A DNA stretch of 64,000 nt from CAYQNU01 sp964419055 (GCA_964419055.1 CAYQNU010000008.1:1-64000), one strand, 5' to 3'; shown: positions 28,863-34,205, numbered from the stretch's first letter. A program made the numbers and translations. The notes: generated from the sequence alone by a model not told the origin.

Positions 28863-28929
28863 GGTAATAAATTAACTCTCAAAGACGGATTCGAACCGTT
28901 ATGCCAATAGTAGTAAGTTAATTTTGACC
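28863..28929 (-). ncRNA. GGUCAA/UUACC unit c with a tRNA T-arm
   Basis: A long stem (GGTCAAAATTAACT with AGTTAATTTATTACC, bulged C) encloses TTACTACTATTGGCAT and a tRNA T-arm at 28885-28899 (ACGG, loop TTCGAAT, CCGT). It shares the TTACTACTA motif and layout with unit d but has a different stem sequence. It looks like an acceptor/T-arm minihelix without D and anticodon arms. Confidence 0.5.
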
Positions 28930-28955
28930 CAAAAGTGAGGCAGATGGGATTCGAA

Positions 28956-29041
28956 TCCCGTAGAGACAAGAATTTCTAATTCTTCGTCTCTACGAGGACT
29001 CTCGTAAAACAAACAAATCAAAGATTTGAAGTTTTACGGAG
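28956..29041 (-). other. 86-nt T-loop insertion, copy 2
   Basis: The insertion lies exactly between T-stem position 53 and T-loop position 54. Its two 43-nt halves are hairpins: CTC-CGTAAAAC...GTTTTACG-A-GAG and TCC-T-CGTAGAGAC...GTCTCTACG-GGA. It aligns without gaps to the insertion in tRNA-Phe at 29437-29522. The stems differ by paired changes, for example TCC/GGA against TTC/GAA, which argues for conserved RNA structure. Confidence 0.75.
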
Positions 29042-29069
29042 CCCACGACTTAGCTGTATTAGCATTTCT

Positions 29070-29151
29070 GGTAACATTTGACCTTAGTGTGTTGTTTTAT
29101 TTATTGTGCTTATCGGGTGGACTCTATTCTAAGGTAATTTAAATATTGACC
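29070..29151 (-). ncRNA. GGUCAA/UUACC units b and b2 inside the composite tRNA-like RNA
   Basis: Unit b (29133-29151) is GGTCAAT-ATTTAA-ATTACC and unit b2 (29070-29083) is GGTCAA-ATG-TTACC. Each can fold as a small hairpin with a bulged C. Alternatively the ACCTTAG of b pairs with CTAAGGT before b2. They replace the anticodon arm of the composite RNA. Confidence 0.4.
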
Positions 29152-29187
29152 TGCTCTAACAGCTGAGCTACTGCCTCATTTTGTGAA

Positions 29188-29239
29188 GGTAATTGAATAA
29201 GTGATTTTTCTATGGTGTTGAAGTAACTCACTCTTGACC
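29188..29239 (-). ncRNA. GGUCAA/UUACC unit a
   Basis: On the minus strand GAAGGTCAA pairs with TTACCTTC (bulged C), and AGTGA inside pairs with TCACT. It is the first element behind the operator/promoter at 29275-29310. The bulged-C stem followed by GAGUGAGUUA is reminiscent of the Ro-binding stem of Y RNAs, but this is only a visual resemblance. Confidence 0.4.
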
Positions 29240-29274
29240 TTCTCAATATTTTAAAGAACTTTCGTTTGACTAAA

Positions 29275-29310
29275 CAAAGTTGAAAACATCCTGCGCAATC
29301 ATTTTGCGTA
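29275..29310 (-). promoter_or_regulatory. WYL-type operator copy with minus-strand promoter in the RNA array
   Basis: TGCGCAATCATTTTGCGTA (29292-29310) matches 18 of 19 bases of the site between rtcB and the WYL gene. On the minus strand CAACTTTG (29282-29275) follows with exactly the spacing seen between the rtcB site and its AACCTTTG box. It should drive units a-e, the composite RNA and the RING/TerD-like gene. Confidence 0.7.
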
Positions 29311-29333
29311 GGATAAATTTATTTTACTTTTTG

Positions 29334-29405
29334 TAGGAATAGCAAGAATCGAACTCGCATCTTCGGGGCCGTATCCCAATGTTTTATCCATTAAACTATA
29401 TTCCT
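29334..29405 (-). tRNA. tRNA-Arg(ACG)
   Basis: A full cloverleaf is visible: acceptor AGGAATA/TATTCCT, D-arm GTTTAATGGATAAAAC, anticodon arm TTGGG-ATACGGC-CCCGA with anticodon ACG and U33, and T-arm GCGAG-TTCGATT-CTTGC. No CCA is encoded. It is the last tRNA of the upstream group, eleven bases behind the interrupted tRNA-Phe. It is more A+T rich than typical housekeeping tRNAs. Confidence 0.85.
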
Positions 29406-29416
29406 ATTTTTAAAAG

Positions 29417-29575
29417 TGGAAAGGACAGGTATCGAGTTCCATAAAAACAAAATTCTTTGAATTTAAGTTTTTATGAGAACTCTCGTAAATCTACCAAATC
29501 ATAGATTTGTGGATTTACGGAGCCTGTATCTTCGGATTTTCAGTCCGCTGCATAGACCATCTTTGCTACCGTTCC
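29417..29575 (-). tRNA. tRNA-Phe(GAA) interrupted in the T-loop
   Basis: The acceptor is GGAACGG/CCTTTCC with one C-T mismatch, discriminator A. The D-arm is GCAAAGATGGTCTATGC and the anticodon arm GCGGA-CTGAAAA-TCCGA carries anticodon GAA. T-stem ACAGG/CCTGT is split from T-loop CTCGATA by an 86-nt insertion (29437-29522). Taking the insertion out leaves exactly 73 nt, a normal tRNA length. This suggests either precise excision or tolerated extension of the T-loop. Confidence 0.8.
29437..29522 (-). other. 86-nt T-loop insertion, copy 1
   Basis: It sits between positions 53 and 54 of tRNA-Phe. Hairpin 1 is CTC-CGTAAATC...GATTTACG-A-GAG with an inner CAAATC/GATTTG stem. Hairpin 2 is TTC-T-CATAAAAAC...GTTTTTATG-GAA with inner AAATTC/GAATTT. 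Both have a 3-bp base and a single bulge. Shared bases with copy 2 include CTCCGTAAA, CAAATCT and TTTACGAGAGT. It is far too short for a group I or II intron. Confidence 0.8.
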
Positions 29576-29580
29576 ATTTG

Positions 29581-29652
29581 GGTGTCTTCGGGATTCGAAC
29601 CCTGTTCTCCTCATTCACAGTGAGGTATTTTACCACATATATTAAAAACACC
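29581..29652 (-). tRNA. tRNA-His(GTG), somewhat degenerate
   Basis: The anticodon arm is CCTCA-CTGTGAA-TGAGG with anticodon GTG. The acceptor GTGTTTT can pair with AAGACAC plus an extra G opposite C, the G-1:C73 hallmark of tRNA-His. The D-stem is weak and only three T-stem pairs form around TTCGAAT. Four bases separate it from the tRNA-Phe 5' end, so the two must be processed from one transcript. Confidence 0.7.
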
Positions 29653-29659
29653 ATTTTTG

Positions 29660-29733
29660 TATCCTACCCGAGATTCGAACTCGGACTATAAGAATTTTAA
29701 GTCCTTTGCCTCTTCCAATTGGGCTAGTAGGAT
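29660..29733 (-). tRNA. tRNA-Leu(TAA) with a short variable loop
   Basis: The cloverleaf is good: acceptor ATCCTAC/GTAGGAT, D-arm GCCCAATTGGAAGAGGC, anticodon arm AAGGA-CTTAAAA-TTCTT with anticodon TAA, and T-arm CCGAG-TTCGAAT-CTCGG, discriminator A. The variable region is only five bases (ATAGT), whereas bacterial tRNA-Leu normally has a long class II variable arm. Confidence 0.8.
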
Positions 29734-29738
29734 ATTAG

Positions 29739-29811
29739 TACGGAGAGAGAGATTCGAACTCTCATAATCTTGATCCTAAATCAAGCGCGTATACCATTCC
29801 GCCATCTCCGC
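29739..29811 (-). tRNA. tRNA-Leu(TAG) with a short variable loop
   Basis: The acceptor is GCGGAGA/TCTCCGT, and the D-arm GGCGGAATGGTATACGC is typical of tRNA-Leu. The anticodon arm is CTTGA-TTTAGGA-TCAAG with anticodon TAG, the T-arm GAGAG-TTCGAAT-CTCTC. The variable region is only ATTAT, as if the class II arm had been deleted. Discriminator A fits leucine. Confidence 0.8.
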
Positions 29812-29868
29812 AATAAAAATCTTAAATAACTTGATTTGGTTCTTTTACCAAATTTCATTTATTTATTG
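29812..29868 (-). other. Spacer folding as a long hairpin
   Basis: Between tRNA-Pro and tRNA-Leu(TAG) the minus strand folds as CAATAAATAAAT paired with ATTTA...TTTATTG around an inner ATTTGGT...ACCAAAT hairpin. The last G of the outer stem is the first base of tRNA-Leu. It may be a processing signal or a decayed tRNA. Confidence 0.35.
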
Positions 29869-29940
29869 TCTGAGAAGCAGGATTCGAACCTGCGACCTCC
29901 CGCGTCCAAGGCGGGTAAACAACCACCGTTATCTTCCCAG
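29869..29940 (-). tRNA. tRNA-Pro(TGG)
   Basis: The acceptor is CTGGGAA/TTCTCAG with the C1:G72 pair typical of bacterial tRNA-Pro, discriminator A. The anticodon arm is CCCGC-CTTGGAC-GCGGG with anticodon TGG. The T-arm is GCAGG-TTCGAAT-CCTGC and the D-arm carries GGTGGTT in the loop. It looks fully functional. Confidence 0.88.
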
Positions 29941-29943
29941 AAG

Positions 29944-30020
29944 TAGCACTGTACTGTTTCTTCTAACAGTCAAACTGCTCAAGAGACAGTCGAGTGTTTG
30001 GGTGTAATCACCTCAGTGCT
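29944..30020 (-). ncRNA. tRNA-shaped cloverleaf without a TTCGA T-loop
   Basis: The 77-nt spacer between tRNA-Tyr and tRNA-Pro folds like a tRNA. It has a 7-bp acceptor-like stem (AGCACTG/CAGTGCT), a GGTG-ATTA-CACC arm, a CAAAC...GTTTG arm extended by CTC/GAG, and an ACTGTT...AACAGT arm. No TTCRA loop, U33 or recognisable anticodon is present. It may be a decayed tRNA or a deliberate mimic. Confidence 0.5.
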
Positions 30021-30023
30021 TAG

Positions 30024-30108
30024 TGGAAGCGGTAGGATTCGAACCTACATGCTCTGTTAAGAGACCTGATTTACAGTCAGGCGAGCCAACCAATTGCTCA
30101 ACACTTCC
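30024..30108 (-). tRNA. tRNA-Tyr(GTA)
   Basis: The acceptor is GGAAGTG/CGCTTCC, the anticodon arm CCTGA-CTGTAAA-TCAGG with anticodon GTA, and the T-arm GTAGG-TTCGAAT-CCTAC, discriminator A. The class II variable arm (CTCT-TAAC-AGAG) is retained, in contrast to the two Leu tRNAs of this array. Confidence 0.9.
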
Positions 30109-30116
30109 TTAATTTG

Positions 30117-30189
30117 AGATAAGAATGAGATTCGAACTCATACAAAACGGGTTTGCAATCCGTTGCCTTAACCATTCAGCCATCTTATC
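30117..30189 (-). tRNA. tRNA-Cys(GCA)
   Basis: The acceptor is GATAAGA/TCTTATC with discriminator U73, a cysteine identity base. The anticodon arm is ACGGA-TTGCAAA-CCCGT with anticodon GCA and one A-C mismatch next to the loop. The T-arm is ATGAG-TTCGAAT-CTCAT. It is the first tRNA of the array, 14 bases behind the T run of the terminator-like hairpin. Confidence 0.88.
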
Positions 30190-30202
30190 CATTTTTATGG
30201 GC

Positions 30203-30233
30203 AAAAAAAAGCATCTCATATGGGGAGATGCTT
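30203..30233 (-). terminator. Terminator or attenuator in front of the tRNA array
   Basis: On the minus strand AAGCATCT and AGATGCTT form a stem followed by eight T residues. It lies between the promoter at 30421 and tRNA-Cys, with no other visible promoter between it and the tRNA. Transcription of the array would therefore need read-through. Confidence 0.7.
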
Positions 30234-30414
30234 TAATTCGTTTTATACAACAACAGAATGTTATTTATATAATAGATTATCTTCTCCCAATTTGTTTTTG
30301 TAAAAAAAACAATAAAATCGTAGGCGTAATAAACTCGGTTGTAAGTTTAACCGAATGAGTTTTGCCAGCGCACTTGTATGTATATATAGAGTTGTCATAT
30401 TTCTTATTGTTTCA
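30211..30414 (-). ncRNA. Candidate ~205-nt leader RNA or small RNA
   Basis: A strong promoter (30421-30454) and an intrinsic terminator (30203-30233) bracket this stretch on the minus strand. It holds no convincing frame. A hairpin ATTCGGTT-AAACTTAC-AACCGAGT lies at about 30335-30358. It could be an independent sRNA or the leader of the tRNA transcript. I cannot assign it to a known RNA family; a 6S-like RNA is one possibility I could not confirm. Confidence 0.45.
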
Positions 30415-30420
30415 ACGGTG

Positions 30421-30454
30421 CAAATGTAAATACTATTTTTTAATCCTGCAAGAA
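30421..30454 (-). promoter_or_regulatory. Promoter of the leader RNA / tRNA array
   Basis: The minus strand reads CTTG, 20 bases, then TACATTTG (30428-30421), a full match to the Bacteroidota -33/-7 promoter layout. Start of transcription is expected near 30414. Confidence 0.65.
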
Positions 30455-30640
30455 AAATTTAATTTATTTTATTGATTTTCAATTAGTTAAATGATTATTA
30501 AAGGCAATATTCTCCCCCTTCGTTTTTGACGAATGTTCACCTTTCTGCTAACTGACTGTCTCCCAATTTGCATCTTTGTTTCAATTGTTAATTGTATGTC
30601 TAAATTTTACTAAAACATTTTTAAAAAAAATATTAAAAAA

Positions 30641-30668
30641 AAAGCGTTCAAAATATTTTGAACGCTTT
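30641..30668 (-). terminator. Intrinsic terminator behind rtcB
   Basis: A perfect inverted repeat (AAAGCGTTCAAAAT and ATTTTGAACGCTTT) is followed on the minus strand by nine T residues. It ends the rtcB transcript about 200 bases beyond the stop. The 30670-30869 stretch before it shows no gene. Confidence 0.8.
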
Positions 30669-30869
30669 CTGTTTATACTAAAAACTGGTTTAACTTAAAT
30701 TAAATCATGTAATGCATACTGCCAATAGCGTTCTTTTTTCTGATATATCGAATACAGAAACCGACACGGTAAGAGTTGGAAACGATTAACACTATGTACT
30801 TTTATTTGATTCATTTTATTTTAAATGGATATTATTTAATTATTTGTTGCCTTTTAGACGTAGCTAATT

Positions 30870-32285
30870 TTAATTGGCTGCTTCATTAGCTTTATTTAAT
30901 TTTTGTCTTTTTCTAATTTTCCATGGAGCATTTTTTTGCCAATCTCCAGCCATAATTGAACCATAAGGCAAGACTTCATCGATTACCATTCCTAATCCAA
31001 ACTCATCCATTTGATTTCTCACCGAATTAGCATTTTTGTAGGCAGATGGTAATTCCGAAATATCAATTTCATTGGAGAAAAATCGAATATCTAATCCTTT
31101 TGTTTCTTCCTCAAATATCTCGTGAATACATTTTTCACCCTTTGATTTTATATGTTTAGTTCTACTGGTATTTCTACCTGCGCCATGTGGAGCAAAACCT
31201 AAGTTATTTTCAGAAGTATGCCCTTCCACAATCAAAACAGGTTCAGCCATATTCAATGGAATTAAACGAGGTCCTGTGACGTCAGGCATAAATTTTTCAC
31301 TTAATGGTGTTGCACCTTTTGCATGGTAAAATAAATCCCCATCTTTAAAAACAAAGTTATGCTCATTCCAAAATCTATTTTCAATTGTTGCACCTGCCTT
31401 TTCTGCTGTAGCATCATGAATACAAATATGGTTTTGTTTGGTCCATTCTCTAATAATTTGTAAAGCTTTCCAATATTCTTGACCTTCTTCAGTTTCAAAA
31501 GGAATCCAAGCATTTTGTTTCAAGGTTTCTTCTGATAATTTTTTTCTGAATTTTTCGGCAACTTTCATTGCTTTATCAAACAAACGAGCTCCTACCCCAC
31601 GCGACCCGTGATGTGTCACCATCATAGTGTTACCCGTTTTTTTGGAAATTCCCACAAATAAGAAATGATTTCCATCTCCTTGTGTTCCTAAATGTGCTCG
31701 TGCTACTTGAATCATTTGTTGATCTTTTAAAAACTGGTTAGATTCAAAAGCTTCTAATAAGGATGTTGGAAATCTAAATTGTGCATCTCTATCTCTTCCT
31801 CCTGCTCCAAAATGAGTGGATGAATGTGCTGCATCCAAAATCACTTTTGGGTCAATTTTACCAAAATCGGTCAACATTACCGAACAACAAATATCTGCAC
31901 TGTGCATACCCGGATGAATGGCATTTTTGGTCACCACCACTCCACCAACTGGTATAGTCCCAATGGAACCCGTTGGGCAAGCATCTGGCATGATAGCACC
32001 TTTTACTACTGTAGGTGTTTTCAACACTTCTTTCATTGAAGCAATTACCATTTCTACATTCTCTATTTCCACATCACTTTCAGCTTTTATATTGATGATT
32101 AATGGCATTACTTCAGCATGCAAACCTATCATAGGCTCTGATCTGAATTGCTCTAAAAATAATAACATTCGCTCTTCCTCTAATTGATTCGTATTGATGT
32201 ATTCAATAGCATATTTGAACCATTTTTCTGGTGTAAATCCTAATTGAATTAATGTTTCTCCGTTAATCGAAATTTCTTTTTTCAT
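30870..32285 (-). CDS. rtcB: RtcB RNA ligase
   Basis: The protein has 471 residues with all key blocks: metal ligands in HSADICC (D131, C133/C134), GDGNHF (203-208), HHGSRG (225-230) and the guanylated His in HGAGR (H367). RtcB joins 2',3'-cyclic phosphate or 3'-phosphate RNA ends to 5'-OH ends using GTP and Mn2+, in RNA repair and, in archaea and animals, tRNA splicing. It diverges from a WYL regulator; the common RtcA and RtcR partners are absent. The nearby tRNAs with insertions are candidate substrates. Confidence 0.97.
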   Translation of the reverse strand: MKKEISINGETLIQLGFTPEKWFKYAIEYINTNQLEEERMLLFLEQFRSEPMIGLHAEVMPLIINIKAESDVEIENVEMVIASMKEVLKTPTVVKGAIMPDACPTGSIGTIPVGGVVVTKNAIHPGMHSADICCSVMLTDFGKIDPKVILDAAHSSTHFGAGGRDRDAQFRFPTSLLEAFESNQFLKDQQMIQVARAHLGTQGDGNHFLFVGISKKTGNTMMVTHHGSRGVGARLFDKAMKVAEKFRKKLSEETLKQNAWIPFETEEGQEYWKALQIIREWTKQNHICIHDATAEKAGATIENRFWNEHNFVFKDGDLFYHAKGATPLSEKFMPDVTGPRLIPLNMAEPVLIVEGHTSENNLGFAPHGAGRNTSRTKHIKSKGEKCIHEIFEEETKGLDIRFFSNEIDISELPSAYKNANSVRNQMDEFGLGMVIDEVLPYGSIMAGDWQKNAPWKIRKRQKLNKANEAAN

Positions 32286-32329
32286 AATCTTATTGTTTTT
32301 ATCAGATTGTTTATTTTCTTTTGACAGTA

Positions 32330-32365
32330 CAAAGGTTCATCTATAGTGCGCAATGATTTTGCGTA
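32330..32365. promoter_or_regulatory. Shared operator between rtcB and the WYL gene
   Basis: TGCGCAATGATTTTGCGTA (32347-32365) is an imperfect palindrome (TGCGCAA, five bases, TTGCGTA). It overlaps the TTTG -33 element of the WYL promoter. On the minus strand an AACCTTTG box (32337-32330) serves rtcB. The same 19-mer, with one central change, recurs at 29292 in the RNA array. Confidence 0.7.
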
Positions 32366-32389
32366 GTAAAAAATTAAATTGTATTTTTG
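32358..32389 (+). promoter_or_regulatory. Promoter of the WYL regulator gene
   Basis: TTTG (32358-32361), 20 bases, then TATTTTTG (32382-32389) is a complete Bacteroidota promoter. The start codon at 32394 lies about where transcription should begin, so the mRNA is probably leaderless or nearly so. Confidence 0.7.
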
Positions 32390-32393
32390 TAAA

Positions 32394-33404
32394 ATGGCAC
32401 AAACAAAAAATGCGTTAATACGCTATAAAACAATCGATAAGTGTTTGCAAAATCATTATCGTCAGTGGACATTAGAAGATTTAATTGAAGCATGTTCTGA
32501 TGCATTGTATGAATATGAAGGCAGAGACGTAAATGTAAGTAAGCGAAGTATTCAATTAGATATTCAACTTATGAGAAGCGACAAATTGGGATATAATGCT
32601 CCCATAGTTGTGTACGATAAAAAGTATTACAAATATGAAGAAGAAGATTATTCCATTATGAATATTCCCTTGACAGAAAGTGATATGAATGTATTAACGG
32701 AAACAGTAGAAATGCTGAAACAGTTTAAAGATTTCTCGCTCTTTTCTGAATTGGGGGATATCATTCAACGTTTGGAAGATAAAGTATATTCTGAAAAATC
32801 GCATCAACCTTCCATCATCCATTTAGATAAAAATGACAACTTAAAAGGTTTGCAACATCTAGACACGTTGTATCAATCTATTCTTAAAAAGTTGTGTTTG
32901 CAAATAACCTATCGGTCTTTTAGGGCACGAGAAGCTTCTGTTATAACGTTTCACCCATACATTTTAAAGCAATTTAATAATAGATGGTTTTTAGTTGGTA
33001 GAATGTTTAACAATCCTACCATTCAAGTATTGGCTTTAGATCGAATTGTTGAAATTGATTTTGATTTGAAAACCGAATACAAAATGGACAACTTTGATGG
33101 GGATACGTACTTCCAACATACCATAGGTGTTACGGTACTTACGGATTTACAATTAGCTTCCATTATTCTAAAATTTGATCAATCAAACGCACCTTATGTG
33201 CTTACTAAGCCACTTCATCACTCGCAAAAATTGGTTGAAAAATTTGCCGATGGAAGCATTACAATAGAATTGTATGTTCACCTCAATTATGAGTTGGAAC
33301 GATTAATCCTTGGTTTTGGTGAAACCGTTGAAGTGTTGGCTCCACGAAACTTGAGAGGTAAGATTAAGAAAAAATTGCGTTTGGCGCTCGGTCAATATGA
33401 ATAA
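32394..33404 (+). CDS. WYL-domain transcriptional regulator
   Basis: I place the start at the ATG at 32394 (MAQTKNALIRYKTIDKCL); upstream in-frame codons lie in the promoter. The 336 residues contain an N-terminal helix-turn-helix (~1-80), a WYL domain (~165-235, ITYRSFRAREASVITFHPYILKQFNNRWFLVG) and a C-terminal WCX extension. WYL proteins sense nucleic-acid or nucleotide ligands and often control defence and RNA/DNA repair genes. Its gene diverges from rtcB across one palindrome, so it is the likely regulator of rtcB and of the RNA array. Confidence 0.92.
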   Translation: MAQTKNALIRYKTIDKCLQNHYRQWTLEDLIEACSDALYEYEGRDVNVSKRSIQLDIQLMRSDKLGYNAPIVVYDKKYYKYEEEDYSIMNIPLTESDMNVLTETVEMLKQFKDFSLFSELGDIIQRLEDKVYSEKSHQPSIIHLDKNDNLKGLQHLDTLYQSILKKLCLQITYRSFRAREASVITFHPYILKQFNNRWFLVGRMFNNPTIQVLALDRIVEIDFDLKTEYKMDNFDGDTYFQHTIGVTVLTDLQLASIILKFDQSNAPYVLTKPLHHSQKLVEKFADGSITIELYVHLNYELERLILGFGETVEVLAPRNLRGKIKKKLRLALGQYE

Positions 33405-33475
33405 TAAAATAATTCAAGTAAACGTTTTGATTAAATAGAAATTTCGTTTATTTGTCAATCATTTTTATTCATTTT

Positions 33476-34057
33476 ATGATGAAATCAAAGTATATCTTAA
33501 ATCGAAAAATTTTAATCCCAGTTTTCGTAACTTTGATTCTCCTTTGTAATTACTTTATTCCAAATCATTTTCTTTTTTCTATTATTTCAATTCTTTTTGT
33601 TTCAATTAATGTACTCATTTTTATAAAGGAAAAAAATGAACTTAAAAGTTCCATTTGTTATGCTCGAACTGTTAACCCTAAAACATATAACCTTTCGAAT
33701 CTAATAAAGAATTATGCTCCAATAATCCTTTTTGCCATAATTGTATTTGTCTTTTATAATGAATTGAATAAGATTAAAATCCCGATATATTTTTCTTTAA
33801 TTCTAATCCCCACGCTTTTCGAAATTATTCATACTAATTTCAATAATTCCATTCGTGCATTCGTTACAGGGATTATAATTCCAAATTATAAAAATGAATT
33901 GATTACGTGGAAAGAAATAAGTTCTATGAATATTCAAAATCTAAACTTCGTTGTAAACTTAAAAGAAAATAAAGTATTTACATTTATTATTGACGAAAGA
34001 GATTTTTTAGATGCAAAAAACATTAACGATCTGTTTGAAAAACAAACCATAATTTAA
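33476..34057 (+). CDS. Membrane protein, unknown
   Basis: The first ATG of the frame is at 33476 (a second follows at once); the upstream TTG is less likely. The ~193-residue product has four hydrophobic segments in two pairs (about residues 10-45 and 78-120). A C-terminal part follows with the pattern NELITWKEISSMNIQN, similar to PH-like domains of small membrane proteins. No link to the RtcB island is evident beyond proximity. Confidence 0.55.
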   Translation: MMKSKYILNRKILIPVFVTLILLCNYFIPNHFLFSIISILFVSINVLIFIKEKNELKSSICYARTVNPKTYNLSNLIKNYAPIILFAIIVFVFYNELNKIKIPIYFSLILIPTLFEIIHTNFNNSIRAFVTGIIIPNYKNELITWKEISSMNIQNLNFVVNLKENKVFTFIIDERDFLDAKNINDLFEKQTII

Positions 34058-34205
34058 GTTTGGCAAAAACTAAAATTATTTGTTTTATTAAATCTTTGGA
34101 TTGATTCCATAATTTTCACTTCTACAAATACCCTACTTTCATTTACACGATTTAAGACTAATTGCTTTATGAATTGAGGGTTGGATTGAATCAAATTAAA
34201 ATTAA

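Larger units (their letters stand above)
28936..29177 (-). tRNA. Composite tRNA-like RNA with a T-loop insertion and abnormal anticodon region
   Basis: The ends are tRNA: acceptor GAGGCAG/CTGCCTC (7 perfect pairs), discriminator A, TA at 8-9, and a perfect D-arm GCTC-AGCTGTTA-GAGC. T-stem GTGGG/CCCAT and loop TTCGAAT are present but split by an 86-nt insertion (28956-29041). Instead of the usual ~22 nt for anticodon arm and variable loop there are 105 nt (29047-29151) containing two GGTCAA...TTACC pairs (units b and b2). I could not identify an anticodon, so the amino-acid identity is open. It may be a tRNA with two intervening sequences or a tRNA-derived regulatory RNA. Confidence 0.6.

Noticed and set aside
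28956..29522. Group I or group II intron in the tRNAs
   Set aside because: At 86 nt the insertions are far too short for a catalytic core, and no P/Q/R/S elements or domain V-like hairpin are visible.
28936..29522. Assembly or sequencing artefact explaining the T-loop insertions
   Set aside because: Two different tRNAs show insertions of equal length with compensated stem changes, which errors would not create.
28936..29575. Circularly permuted tRNA genes
   Set aside because: The junction in the T-loop is typical for permuted tRNAs, but here the 5' half precedes the 3' half in normal order, so they are interrupted rather than permuted.
30211..30414. Identification of the leader RNA as 6S RNA or tmRNA
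   Set aside because: Size would allow 6S RNA, but I see no convincing central bulge and closing-stem pattern, and there is no tRNA-like end for tmRNA.
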